From Siphonodentalium dalli (Eukaryota > Mollusca > Scaphopoda > Gadilida > Siphonodentaliidae), in the NCBI GenBank assembly GCA_032622095.1, contig CP136068.1:148131365-148195364 (forward strand): a stretch of DNA of 64,000 bases, in the 5' to 3' direction. The position numbers were made by a program, and so were the translations under genes. The notes under the pieces are model-generated. The model did not search any database, was not told the origin of the DNA, and saw nothing but the letters and a program-made list of their open reading frames with translations. The number at the start of each line of letters is the position of its first letter. Position 1 is the first letter of the stretch. Shown piece by piece: positions 1 to 12,121 of this stretch.

Positions 1-1
1 A

Positions 2-643
2 GAAATATTCCAGCTCCTTACCAAGTACGACCTAATCGACAATCTTTTCAACTTTATGGACGAAGGGACGTTTCCATCGAAGGATGCATGGAAGGCATTA
101 GCAAAAGACTCCGTTATGCGTTCATATTCCAACTCTTGGCTTTCAGCGGTCGTTTCTTATCCAAGACTAAAAGTACTGTCCTTGACCCATCGCAATCCGC
201 TTAAGCAGTGGCAGCTATGGGACAGACTGCAGTTCATAGGCGCACAACACTCCGTAAAGTACACGAATATGGTACGACTACTAAACCGAACTACATTCGT
301 CAACAATTATGTATGTGTGTTGTGCTCCATGGTGTACGAAAATGAACTGATGCACATAATGTTCTCCTGCCAATCTCTTCCGTTAATATCTGCACGGAAT
401 CAATCCTGGGAGTACATTATCAACCACTGTGGAATACAAACATACCTACTCATGTCTCGCCTATCTTCGGACAATTTATTCGCTCTGTTTTTCGGTTCTA
501 CTCTCCAGCACGTGACACTAGACTTACCCACGCTCCAGCTTGACAAAATAATTTACTCCACAGCTACATTTCTACTATTTGCAAGCGACTCATTGAGAGG
601 AACGCAAAATCTAATTACTTATAAACCAATGAAATTTCAGTAA
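2..643 (+). pseudogene. Non-LTR retrotransposon ORF2 C-terminus (partial)
   Basis: The reading frame is open from the window edge to a TAA at 641-643. It encodes the region after the reverse transcriptase of a non-LTR element. A CxxC-x8-H-x4-C zinc-binding motif (CVLC ... H ... FSC) is the characteristic C-terminal module of such ORF2 proteins. The rest lies outside the window. The downstream 3' UTR is duplicated (see 445-1763). The clade cannot be named from this piece. I see no inactivating lesion in the visible part, but it is cut off at the 5' side. Confidence 0.6.
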
Positions 644-1763
644 CTAACTAACGAACTTGTTCAGTAGACCTAGGAAATAACTCTTTATTCTTTATTTCCA
701 GTTCTTAAATAGGCCATTCCCATGTGATACATGCTACTTTCTAAATTCGATGACTGAAACCTTTGTCTAATTTCACTGAATAAGGTAACACGACGACAAA
801 CATTCTCATGTTCCAATATTCAACGTTGATGTCCAGTGAATATTTTATCTGGAAGTTTTATTTCGCTCGGTCACACGCATGTGATATTGCTATTCACTTT
901 TTAAAAAGGGCAACTGGTATTCAGGGACTTCTATGTATGCCTTCCCATTTCTAAATAATTTTATATTAGATTATCACTGACCTCACTAACACTTGAAACT
1001 TGAAAATGTCAGAACCCGATCGCATGCGTGTGACACGGCGTAAACACTGTAAAATAATATTGTGATTAATATTGTGATTAGTATATCATTTGCATGCATA
1101 CTTATATAACCTACTCATGTCTCGCATATCTTCGGACAATTTATTCGCTCTGTTTTTCGGTTCTACTCGCCAGCACGAGAAACTAGACTTAAATACGCTC
1201 CAGCTTGACAAAATAATTTACTCTACAGCTACATTTATCCTACGTGCAAGCGACTCATTGAGAGGAACGCAAAACTACTTACTTATAAACAAATGAAATT
1301 GCAGTAATCAATTTACGAACTTGTTCAGTAGACCTAGGAAATAACTCTTTACTCTTTATTTTTAGTTCTTAAATAGGCCATTTCCAGGTGATATATGCTA
1401 CTTTCTAACTTCGATGACTGAAACCTTTGTCTAATTTCACTGAATAAGGTAATATGACGACAAACATTCTCGTGTTCCAATATTCCACGTTGATGTCCAG
1501 TGAATATTTTATTTGGAAGTTTTATTTCGCTCGGTCACACGCATGTGATATTGCTATTCAGGTTTTTTAAAAGGGCAACTGATATTCAGGCACTTCTAGG
1601 CATGCCTTCCCATTCCTAAATTCTATATTAGATTATCACTGACCTCACAAACACTTGAAATTTGAAAATGTCAGAACCCGATCGCATGCGTGTGACATGG
1701 CGTAAACACTGTAAAATAATATTGTGATTAATATTGTGATCATTTGCATGCATACTTACATAA
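445..1763 (+). repeat. Tandem duplication of a LINE 3' end (2 x ~660 bp)
   Basis: Positions 445-1109 and 1110-1763 are near-identical direct repeats with an offset of about 665 bp. Each unit has the last ~65 codons of the non-LTR ORF plus a ~450-bp 3' UTR, and ends near the motif CATTTGCATGCATACTTA, seen at 1087 and 1741. Unit 2 has no protein start of its own, so it is a tail copy rather than a second element. Confidence 0.8.
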
Positions 1764-2063
1764 CATGCATTTACTTGTCATTTATAGATATGCTCTTCTA
1801 AATTGGGGAGGTTAACAATAAACTCACCCGTCGATACTAATGATATCAGATTAGTTGCATCTTGATAGAGGTGTTAACTTTTCATTACCTTATATATATG
1901 TAAATCGCCATGCACTAATACCATTAATAATGAAAGAGTTTCCTGAAATTGGTGGTATTGATTGACAAATATTAATAAACTTTCTTGAGGAATCAAAAGT
2001 GACTTGCCAAATGGAAATTATTTTTGCAATTGGCAAATTTGGCAAGTGGCAGCGCGAACCCTT
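1764..2063. other. AT-rich spacer
   Basis: No coding frame, RNA gene or repeat edge is recognisable here. The base composition is AT-rich and unremarkable. Confidence 0.5.
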
Positions 2064-2545
2064 CCCATACCGGAATTATTTGAATCTGAATTACGCCAAT
2101 ATGAACCCATTTGCATGAGGATATGTTGAATTAATACATCAGTTAGTTGAAGATGCACCTTGGCTGCATGATGTCTAATGGCAACAACAACAACATACAG
2201 TCCAACTGATATCACTATTGATATCGTTATTTATATCATTATTGGCCCCACCGGTATACATTGGACCTAACTATTCACATAGGTTCATATTGGACTTATT
2301 TTATTCTGAAATAAGCATATAGTGGCTCGGACCACAGTCAAAATACAATATAAAAACGTACATCTGGTAAGTCGATATAGATTCACATGGAGCGTAATTC
2401 AGATTAACATAATTCCGAATGTATTTATGACAGTACTGTAACTGGTCCTGAGCTCTTCGCCATTTAACAATATGAATGAGACCGCGAGAAAAGTGTCTTT
2501 TAACGTGAGTATCATGTGTAGTGCTGCCACACAAGTTGACTCACT
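2064..2545 (+). repeat. Dispersed repeat A, copy 1 (interrupted by a MITE)
   Basis: About 400 bp align in the same orientation with 53137-53530, starting at CCCATA(C/T)CGGAATTATT. The 3' part of the family (GAGCTCTT ... ATTT ... GACCGCGA) recurs at 3035-3200, which continues past the point where copy 1 is cut by a MITE at 2549. The 3035-3200 copy is therefore the uninterrupted reference for the insertion site. No protein signal is seen. Confidence 0.7.
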
Positions 2546-2548
2546 TAA

Positions 2549-2968
2549 CCCTTTACCCAACAGAACGGCCCTGTGCCAATGCATTCTCTTATATATGCGA
2601 GTCGACCATAGGTCGCCTCGCATATATAAGAGAATGCATTGGCTTATATTAAAAATGATAAAATTGTCAAAGAATGTAGAAATATATTATAAAAATTGTT
2701 AAAGAATGTAAGAAAAAATGGTAAAAAGTGTTAAAAAAAGATTTGTTTTAGGCCAATGCATTCTCTTATATATGCGAGGCGACCTATGGTCTACTCTCAT
2801 ATATAAGAGAATGCATTGGCACAGGGCATAACTGTAACATCACAATGTGGTCAATGAACCGGTTCCAATGATATCCATATTTGTATGGTGTTATTGAGAC
2901 AGACCGAAGATATTTTAGGTTGTTGAAGCTTTATTTGGGCGTTTTTGGCCGTTTTGTTGGGTAAAGGG
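2549..2968 (+). mobile_element. TTAA-type (piggyBac-like) MITE, copy 1
   Basis: The 420-bp element has terminal inverted repeats 5'-CCCTTTACCCAACA / TGTTGGGTAAAGGG-3'. The left flank is TTAA (2545-2548) and the right flank has mutated to ATAA. A TTAA duplication plus a 5'-CCC terminus is typical of piggyBac. Two internal palindromes of about 68 bp (2575-2642 and 2753-2821) each fold on CCAATGCATTCTCTTATAT. There is no transposase, so the element is non-autonomous. Other copies are at 16284-16672 and 46333-46700. Confidence 0.8.
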
Positions 2969-3034
2969 ATAACATGCAAGCAGTAATACACTACACAGTG
3001 GATTTTAAATGACTCTTACTGAGACCTGTTAGTA

Positions 3035-3200
3035 TCCAATCGAATGTATTTGTGACAATACTGAAACTGGTCATGAGCTCTTTGTCATTTAAAAATAAGT
3101 ATAAGACCGCGACAAAAGTGTCTTAAAACTGAGTAAATTATTGATGACGCGAGCATCGTATCTACTGCTGCCACATACGTTGACACATTTAACACATCCC
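3035..3200 (+). repeat. Dispersed repeat A, 3' fragment
   Basis: This matches 2415-2548 but is not interrupted. It includes the unoccupied counterpart of the MITE target (ACATTTAAC against ACTTAAC at 2543-2549). Confidence 0.6.
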
Positions 3201-6015
3201 GCGGTGCCATTGAAACACTAATGGATTATTGTCTCTGAGAGCCATACCGGTTAATATGGATCTAATGCCAATGCCATATTGTATATAGTGTAAAATGTTC
3301 CAAGGGAGGCTTCACATGCACAGAATGAATTGGACAGTTGATTCTAAATGCGATTGGAAGTTGAACCAGTTTACCTAGCAATAGGGTATGCGTTTCCTGT
3401 GTACGGTATATAAACAAAACATTTACAGTACATTCTAAGATCGCACGACACCTATGGTTGTATGCCATGTAGTTCACGGTTGGAATTTGTTTTAATTTTT
3501 TTTCTTCGACAACAAAGAGCAATAATAGGTGAGTCTTTTATTGTGGAGGATAAAAAAGAGTCAAAAGTCTAATTAATAACATTCCAATATTTCAATTTCA
3601 ATTCAATAATTTAATTTAATTTATCTTGATATTGTGTTCTAATATATTTTACGTTTTACATAATGACCCCTTTTAAACCTTATATATCTTGGCCGATAAT
3701 CGATTTATCCGCGCATTGTTTTATCAGAGAGCTCTACATGTCCGAGAGCTGATATTGCACACCTGAATCAGATGATTAAATATTACCCCACTCCTATTAC
3801 TTGATGTCTTGCCATATTCAAATGAACAACATTTTCCGAATCCTTAGCTGACGCCGACAGAATATATTGAATATATCCAAATACCCAGTAGGCCACTTTA
3901 ACACGATCTTTAGCTACATTCAAAGAATATGCTTTAATGTATGTGTGTCCTGTTAAATTCCTATGATTGTGGTGGGGCAAAGATGTCTTTGAGAAAAGTA
4001 AGTTATTATATTCTCGAGTTTGGCTAATCTGAGCGCGTTCAGAAAGAGTTAGTGTCTATGTGTACATGAAACATTTAAGAACACATATATTTTTAATAAG
4101 TTTAACATGGTGCGCACTGGTTGTAAGGGTGGATACACACATGCATGTAATGTCTGTATGTAAAATACATGTATTTTACATGGCCACACCAATAATTGAC
4201 AAAATTAATCACCTGCGCGCGAGAGGTCAATTTCACCAGTGAGTAGTTATAAGCCATTATCAAACAAACTGCCATCAAGAAATTTCAGGCCAATCATAAA
4301 CATGTCTTCTTCCATGGATGCCGAAATGGGTAATTCTTGTGTGATATATATTGCTGTTTTTCACGAGTTATAATTCATTTCGAAAAGTGGATTTTATACT
4401 TGATTTGTTTCTGTCATTTCTTGGAAACAGGGTTATCCAAAGCAAAAATAAAATATGCAGAATTCTTTTATATGATGATACCGGCTTGTTGAGAATTATC
4501 TGATAATTTGAGAACGAGCTCATGTGATAACATTAATTCAATTGGGATTGCAAATATTCATTATAGCGCCAAAAAATAATGCAGGTACAGCGTTGAAATT
4601 AAAAAGAGTGATCCCCCCCCCCATTTATATATATATATATATATTCTTTATTTCCTCCATTCATGGAGATATTTAGAGAATGCATACAATTAATATAAAT
4701 TATAAGAACATAAACAGGTAACAAAAGTCAATCCATGATTGGGGGAGGGGCTGGTTCTCGAAAGCTTCCAATAACTAAGGGAGTTAATTCAATGTATCAG
4801 CCGCGATTATCTGGGCAAGAATTACAATATAATGTTTTACTTAAATATTCCATAGTTGTAAATTTTGCGTATACATGTATAACTGTATAACACAAGAGAG
4901 GAAAGGTGACGTAGTTGGGAACTCGTAGCTAGGCAACCCTTTCGCCGAATGAAGACAAACAGCAACACCATGCATTCAAATTTAAAGCTGTATAATATGT
5001 TAATAATTATATGAATAGAATAAATTGCTGCATATTAGATTAATCACTCGTAGAAAACAGACACGACAGACATGACTACGATATTTATAAAGCAGGGTGT
5101 CATGACTCATGGTGCTGCATGCACACACCCCGTCGAGGAAATATGCAATGGTGAATTCGGTAGCTTCTGGGATAATATAGCTACCGTGCATGTTTGGGGT
5201 CATAGCCCCATGCGTTGGGGAAGAGACCATAACTGGTATTAACAGCAATAGAAGACTGACAATGATATAAACAGAACGTCGACCATTTGAGTTATCGCGC
5301 GAATAATTATTTTAAGCGGCCTGACGACTTTGTCCCAGTCAACGGCTCTTCAGCGGTTCAGAGTTTAACTCACTGTGGTCAAACACAGTCGCAATGATTG
5401 GGTTGTCATCGGAAACATATTACACGGTGTGTATGATCCATGTAAAACTCCAAATACACGATATTTACAGAGATTACATGCATGTGTGTATCCACCCTAA
5501 ACGACAGTAATATCGATGTTTAAATTCGCACAATTATATTTTTCGCTCAGTTTTTAATTGGCGTACTTTGAATTCGGGCACCGTATTGCGCGAATTCAAA
5601 AGTGACAAAATAATTTCGTAAAAATTATTTATATAATGACATTTTTAGTTCATAATATAGACGTATTAAGATCATTATGTCTCTCTAAAGTGTACACTCG
5701 AGTAGAACATAAATGCATCATCATTTTATTGTTATGATGGGTGATTATGCATGATCCAAATAATAATTCTGATATTTAAATAGTTATGGATATCATTGAA
5801 ATGATCTCGAAGTATATAGACGATACCTATGGTTTTTGAATGAATACCATAATTATTTCATGAGTGACTAGCAGTGTAAATATCAATTTTCAACGAGCTA
5901 CTCCAAAAAATATAGGTGTTTTTTTATTATATGCTTTAACCATGTCGATAATTATTATTTGTATTGCTTAAAGTTGCTAAATTATGCAACATTTTCACTT
6001 ATAATAAGCAAAACA
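3201..6015. other. Intergenic AT-rich stretch
   Basis: No supported gene. Contents seen: a C-run followed by (TA)n at 4613-4646. An open frame on the minus strand at about 5311-5000 starts with a hydrophobic leader-like segment but has no ATG; it could be an internal exon or chance. Confidence 0.4.
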
Positions 6016-6016
6016 A

Positions 6017-6280
6017 TTAAAGGTACTCAATCCGATTAAGCACCCCTAAATTACTATTTCTATGGCTTCGAGGGTAAAAAATATTAGATTCGAGTCGAGG
6101 AACCCACCCTTCAAAGCTCAGAGTGATCAGATATCGATTTTTGAAGTTTGTTCATTTTGGAGATGTGGTCCACTTCCACGTGCTCAAACAGACAACGTGC
6201 GGCTGTAAATGGATAACTCTAAAATCAAGTGGTTACTATTAACAATAATAACCACTTGATCAGCTGATAGTTAGCAAACC
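6017..6280 (+). mobile_element. MITE family K (ATTAAAGGTAC termini), partial copy 1
   Basis: The terminus ATTAAAGGTACTCAATCCG is followed by the family body (CTAAATTACTATTTCT; GATTCGAGTCGAGG; GGATAACTCTAAAATCAAG). The right half is missing. The complete reference copy is 37961-38332. Confidence 0.7.
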
Positions 6281-6345
6281 GCTGTCAAGTTATGACATCA
6301 TTCGACAAGTTACAGTTCAGCTGATTTTAACGGAAGTAAGCTACA

Positions 6346-6699
6346 ATGAAGATATCGTCTTTGAACAGCAGTATGATATATTTACTGTCGGTTTATCATC
6401 TGATCCCTTATATGGTGAAATTTAGAACAGCCAACCACCGACTCCCCGTTGAAAAACGGCGGTGGCGAAACAGTATACCCTATAATATATGTGAACAGTG
6501 CGGTAACGGGATAGGGGACGAGTATCATCTCCTACTGATATGCGACGAATTTAGAGATATCCGTGAACAGTTCATTCCAAAATACTATTGGCTATCTCCA
6601 ACGCGAGAACAGTTTTATGGTTTGATATCTATAGCTAATATATCGCTCCTGAAGAGGGTGAGTATATTTCTAAAATTAGCCTTCAGAAAATTGAAATAA
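6346..6699 (+). pseudogene. Non-LTR retrotransposon ORF2 C-terminus
   Basis: This 117-codon frame contains a CxxC...H...C zinc-binding module (CEQC ... EYH ... IC at about residues 49-66) and a basic-hydrophobic tail, as in the extreme C-terminus of non-LTR ORF2 proteins. Upstream coding is missing, and a MITE fragment abuts it. The family differs from the one at 2-643. Confidence 0.6.
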
Positions 6700-7029
6700 T
6701 AACTTACAACCATACTGATGATCTGGCATTAACAGCATTTACATCTATATGTAATTACTCATATATGTAATTATATCTATATGTAATTACTCATATATAT
6801 ATGAAAATACTATTGGCTATCTCCAACGCGAGAAAAGTTTTATGGTTTGATATCTATAGCTAATATATCGCTCCTGAAGAGGGTGAGTATATTTCTAAAA
6901 TTAGCCTTCAGAAAATTGAAATAATAACTTTCAACCATACTGATGATCTGGCATTAACAGCATTTACATCTATATGTAATTACTCATATATGTAATTACA
7001 TCTATATGTAATTACTCATATATATATAT
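6581..7029 (+). repeat. Tandem duplication of a second LINE 3' end (2 x 225 bp)
   Basis: Units 6581-6805 and 6806-7029 are almost identical. Each contains the last ~40 codons of the preceding ORF, a short 3' UTR and a microsatellite-like tail of ATATGTAATTACTC motifs. Confidence 0.85.
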
Positions 7030-7830
7030 ACTAGAAGGTGACCCGACTTCGTCCGGGCTTTGACCTTGAATTGACCATTTTGAAGGTCAAGGCCAGGTGA
7101 GGTCAAACACCAACATCCCCAAAAATGGTGGAAATCGGCCCAGCGGAAACCGGGAAATCGGCCCAGCGGATACCGAGATACCCTTTGCATCAAATTTCGT
7201 CCGTAAAAATCCGCCAGTTTAACCCGATTTGATTTCCACTCAAGTATATAAACGCGCCGCATATACACACGCTCATTAATTATCAAGTTTCAACGTAAAG
7301 ATAAATTACCATCGGTGCCCGAGATATCGCCAAGACGTCTGAAACAGTCAAATGCATCGGCCGGTTAAGCGTTAACGTGATCTAACGTTATGACCTCTAA
7401 CGACGTCATAGAAGTTACGCATTGTTTTTATCCTGATGGAAGATAGTACCACTTCTTCTTGATAATTGAGGCAGATAACTAAAACGGATACATACGCATG
7501 ATATATCGTTGGAAAGAGGAAACACGAAAGATTCTCACAGTGTCATTATTATGACTGGCATTTTATTATTCGCGCTGTTTCGTATAGATTTGTAAGCACC
7601 GAACTCAAATGAAAGTCCCGTAACACAGCGTAAAAACAGATTTGACCTCGGCACATGAAAAGTTGACCTCGGATCTGAAAATAAATATGCCTATGCCACC
7701 CACCGGCCGAAAATACCCCCACATACCAAGTTTCATCGAAATCGGGTCGGCCGTTTTCGAGTTCATCGCGAACACACAGACCACAGACAGACCACAGATA
7801 CACAGACAGATCTTCCAAAATATATAATAG
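7030..7830 (+). mobile_element. GGTCA-rich non-autonomous element, copy 1
   Basis: It starts ACTAGAAGGTGACCCGAC and ends in a CACAGACAGATC...ATATATAATAG tail. It contains several TGACCTTGA/TCAAGGTCA motifs. The ends resemble short RTE-like or SINE-like retroposons in style, but no protein or Pol III box is evident. It abuts copy 2 head to tail. The segment 7320-7560 is not shared with the other copies. Confidence 0.55.
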
Positions 7831-8446
7831 ACTAGAAGGTGACCCGACTTCGTCCGGGCTTTGACCTTGAATTGTCCATTTTGAAGGTCAAGGTCAAGTG
7901 GGGTCACGATTTGACCCGTCCAAAAACACCGCCCGGACAAAAGTACCCGACAAACGTGCCCGTCGAAATCCATCCGGTTTTACCCGATTTGACCTTGAAT
8001 TGACCATTTTGAAGGTCAAGGTCTGGTCGGGGTCACGATTGGACCCGTCCAAAACAATCAGTGGACAAAAGTAACCCCACGTATCAAATTTCGTCGAAAT
8101 CCCATCAAAATTGGCGATTTGACCTTGAAGTTACCCGATTTCAAGGTCAAGGTCACGTCGCACGGGCAAATGAATATGCTTATGAGACTCGCCATAAGAA
8201 AGTGCCCCCACATACCAAGTTTTATCGAAATCCCGTGATATTCGGGCGTTTGACCTTGAAATGACCCGATTTCAAGGTCAAGGTGACGTCGCACGGTCAA
8301 ATTAATATGCCTATGTTCGTCCCCGGCCGAAAATACCCTCACATACCAAGTTTCATCGAAATCGGCTGGGCCGTTTTCGAGTCCATCGATTACACACACA
8401 CACACAGACAGATACACACACACAGATCTTTCAAAATATATAATAG
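7831..8446 (+). mobile_element. GGTCA-rich non-autonomous element, copy 2
   Basis: It has the same ACTAGAAGGTGACCCGAC head and the same CACACAG...AATATATAATAG tail as copy 1. The body is built of repeated blocks, each a TGACCTTGA motif plus its complement about 25 bp away, so the blocks are inverted repeats of nuclear-receptor-like half-sites. Confidence 0.65.
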
Positions 8447-8535
8447 ATATATATATATATGTATATATATGTATATATATATATATGTATATGGCTATAT
8501 ATGTGTATATGTATATGTATGTATATGTATATCAC
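8440..8535. repeat. (TA/GTATAT)n microsatellite
   Basis: About 90 bp of TATA/TGTATA repeats directly follow the tail of the preceding element, as is common for retroposon tails. Confidence 0.8.
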
Positions 8536-9305
8536 TATTTGTGTGAATCGATCGACAGATAGACTCGTGATTTTAATAATGAATTTATTACTTATATAAT
8601 CCATATGTAGTATGATGCCAAAATGCTTATTGAAATATATTATGTATATAGTGTATATATGTTCGTGTATGTTCCACCTTAAATGGTGGCTTTATGCATT
8701 AAACAATTCAATTTAGCTACTAAATACGATATTTACGTTGCGGCAATTTCCCACTTTTTAATGGGGAAGCATATAACAAAAAAACAATATATAACCGCTA
8801 CTATTTTCTTGGATTAAAGCTTACGGTGCCAAATAGTTTGTCTTCAGTCATGTAGTATTGTTTAGAAATTTGGATATGGGCGATTTAGTTTAATGGCCAC
8901 CGCAACCACATGGAACGCAGCACACGAGCCACGCGTGCACGTGGTATTATTGTTGAATTTGTTTTATACATGTATCTCACGACATATGGTCTCGGGTATT
9001 GTATATGTATCGGATATATATGCCGCGGACCTGGCACTAAATGTTGGTCTTGGTCCTGCCCAAATTATGAAAAGTTTGTAGTGTTGTACGTGTTCATCGA
9101 ATCGATATTTCAATTAGAATGTTAGAAGAATAGGGACTTGTTCCAAAATGGTAAATTGTTCGAATGATATCGCACAACATGTGTTATTGGGAGGAGTGTG
9201 AGCGTGGATACTAATCGTGGGTTTCTGACAACGTTGGCAATCTAGATTTGTCACAAGCATTCTCGTAGCATCTCCAATCGAATTATCGCATTATGATGCC
9301 ACTTT
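8536..9305. other. Unannotated spacer
   Basis: I see no gene or repeat edge. Short open frames on the plus strand at 8893-9125 overlap in two phases and show no domain. Confidence 0.4.
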
Positions 9306-10700
9306 TTAGCTCAACTTTACTTTGTGAAGTTTGAGCTGTTGCCATGGCTTGGTATCCGTCGTCCGTGTGTTTGTGCGTGAGGGTGCGTTTGTTCGTGTGT
9401 GCGTGTGTGATTCGTCAACAATTTCCTTTAGCACGCTATAGCGTACCTTTGGTCAGATCATTATCAAATTTGTCATAGCTGTTGACATTGACATGTAGAT
9501 GGGAAACGAGTCATTTTGGGGTCATTCGGGAAAAAAAACATGGCCGCCAGCGGCCAACTTCGACTTCGAAATACAATCCATTAGCACGGCTACAGGTCCT
9601 ACTGTTCGTCTGATCATCATGAAATTTGTCATGGATGTTAATATTGACATGTAAATGGGAACGAGTAATATTGGGGTTGATCGACCATAAAACATGGCCG
9701 CCGGCAGCCATCTTGGATTTTACTCGTTGAATGACTAAATCGTTTGGCATGGTCTACATGTCATACCTTTGGTCGAACCATAACGAAATTTGTCACGGAC
9801 ATTATAAATGACATGTAGATGGGAACGAGTCATTTTGGGGTCAGTCGGCCATTAAACATGGCCATCGGCAGCCATATTGTATTTTACTCTTTGCATTACT
9901 AAATCCTTTGGCTCGGGCTGCAGGTCGTACCGTTGGTAGGATCATCATGAAATTTGTCATGGGCATTAACATGTAGATGGGAACGAGTCAATTTGGGGTC
10001 ATTCGGCAAAAAACATGGCTGTCAGTGGCCTTCTTGGATTTCAAAATTCAATCCAATAGCACGGGCTACAGGCCGAGTGTTCGTCTGATCATCATGAAAT
10101 TTGTCGTGGAATTTAATATTGACATGTAGATGATGGGAACGAGTCATTTTGGTGCCATTCGGCCATAAAACATGGCTACCGGCAGCCATCATAGATTTTA
10201 CTCTTAATATTACTAAATCGTTTGACACAGGCAACAGGTCGTATATTTGGTCGGATTATCATTAAATTTGTCATGGATGTTAAATTTTTGGGTCAATCGG
10301 CCAAAAAACATGGCCGCAAGCAGCCATCTTGGATTTTACTCTTTGCATGTCTAAATCCTTTGGCACGGGCTACGGGTCGTACATTTGGTAGGATCATCAT
10401 GAAATTTGTCATAGATGTTAATATTGACATATACATGGGATCTACATGACAATCCACTAGCACGGGCTACTGGCCAAACTGTTTGCCTGATTATCATGAT
10501 ATTTGTATGGATGTTAATTTTGACGAGTCATAGCTTTGGTCCGATCATTGTGAAATTTGTCATGGCTGTTAACATTGACATGTAGATGGGAACGAGTCAT
10601 TTTGGGGTCATTCGGCAATAAAACCTGTCCGCTGGCAGCCATTTTGGATTTTATTTTTTGCATGATTAAATCCTTTGGTACACACTAAAGTCCACTTCCC
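9306..10700 (+). repeat. ~160-bp tandem array with a conserved head sequence
   Basis: The head AGCTCAACTTTACTTTG at 9308 is followed by about eight diverged copies of a ~160-bp unit, marked by GACATGTAGATGGGAACGAG and CATGGCCGCC.GGCAGCC. Marker positions near 9490, 9646, 9811, 9965, 10120, 10430 and 10570 give the period. Similar 'ATGGCCGCC...CATCTTGG' repeats are common in lophotrochozoan DNA (recollection). No coding. Confidence 0.7.
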
Positions 10701-10724
10701 TCAGCCGATCATCACCTAAATTTC

Positions 10725-11255
10725 GATGAAACTTGGTATGTGGGGGTATTTTCGGCCGGGGGGTGACATAGGCCTATTGATTTGCCCGTGCGACGTGACC
10801 TTGACCTTGAAATCGGGTCATTCAATGTCAAACGCCCGAATATCACGGGATTTCGATGAAACTTGGTATGTGGGTGTATTTTCGGCCGGGGGGGGGGGGT
10901 CTCATAATCATATTCATTTGCCCGTGCGACGTGACCTTGACCTTGAAATCGGGCCAATTCAAGGTCAAATCGCCAATTTTGATGGGATTTCGACGAAATT
11001 TTATACATAGGGTTACCTTTGTCCACTGGGTGTTTTGGACGGGTCAAATCGTGACCCGACCTGACTTTGGCCTTCAAAATGATCAATTCAATGTCAAATC
11101 GGGTAAAACCGGATGGATTTCGACGGGCACGTTTGTCGGGTACTTTTGTCCGGGCAGTGTTTTGGACTGGTCAAATCGTGATCCCACTTGACCTTGACCT
11201 TCAAAATGGACAATTCAAGGTCAAAGCCAAGACGAAGTCGGGTCACCTTCTAGTC
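10725..11255 (-). mobile_element. GGTCA-rich non-autonomous element, copy 3 (inverted, truncated)
   Basis: This is the reverse complement of the family at 7030-8446. Its head (ACTAGAAGGTGACCCGAC on the minus strand) lies at 11237-11254. The tail is missing. It holds at least six TGACCTTGA/TCAAGGTCA motifs. Confidence 0.65.
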
Positions 11256-11283
11256 TTGATATATATGGAAGCTATCAAATTTT

Positions 11284-12085
11284 TCACACAGTAGATATAC
11301 CATAATGAAAACAAATGATCGTCAGATAATCACAGTTCTGATCCATCGACTTGACATTTCTTGCCATAGAAGAACGAGTCCATGTAGGTTTTGAACTGAC
11401 TAAGATCTTCGATCTGCATATATTATGAAGTCTGAGAATTCCAATCGTTAACGCGTTTTGTGAAGAAGAGTTTTTTGTAAACATATTGTTTCTGGAACGT
11501 TAACGAATGTCCAGGCGGTTGTGCAATTAAGCCTCCTTGCAAAAGCAAATCGGACAGTCTGGTAATTTTTTCAATTAACAGGACGGATAACAACTGTTTG
11601 AAAACAAACGATCGTCAGATAATTACAGTTCTGATCTATCGACTTGACATTTCTTGCCATAGAAGAACGAGTCCAAGTAGGTTTTGAACTGACTAAGATC
11701 TTTGATCTGCATATATTATGAAGTCGGAGAATTCCAATCGTTAACGCGTTTTGTGAAGAAGAGTTGTTTGTAAACATTTTGTTTCTGGAACGTTAACGAA
11801 TGTCCAGGCGTTTGTGCAATTAAGCCTCCTTGCAAAAGCAAATCGGACAGTCTGGTAATTTTTTCAATTAACAGGACGGATAACAACTGTTTGAAAACAA
11901 ACGATCGTCAGATAATCACAGTTCTGATCCATCGACTTGACGTTTCTTGCCATAGAAGTCCAAGTAGGTTTCAATCGTTAACGCGTTTTGTGAAGAAGAG
12001 TGTTTTGTATACTTTTAGTTATATTTTGTTTCTGGAACTTTAACGAATGTCCGGGTGTTTGTGCAGGTAAGCCTCCTTGAAAAAT
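11284..12085 (-). pseudogene. Tandem array of a LINE C-terminus (2.7 x 293 bp)
   Basis: Units start at 11307, 11600 and 11893. In the minus frame each reads GHSL...LFFTKRVNDWNS...FKTYMDSFF, the usual C-terminal end of CR1/L2-type ORF2 proteins, with one in-frame stop after NSQTS. The third unit is shortened by an internal deletion. No reverse transcriptase remains. This is the third LINE family in the window found as tandem 3' copies. Confidence 0.75.
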
Positions 12086-12121
12086 CGTATTCATAATATT
12101 AAGTTTAACGAGTCTTTCTTT

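Noticed and set aside
5000-5311. Leader-like hydrophobic frame on the minus strand
   Set aside because: No ATG between the upstream stop and the hydrophobic stretch, and no clear acceptor.
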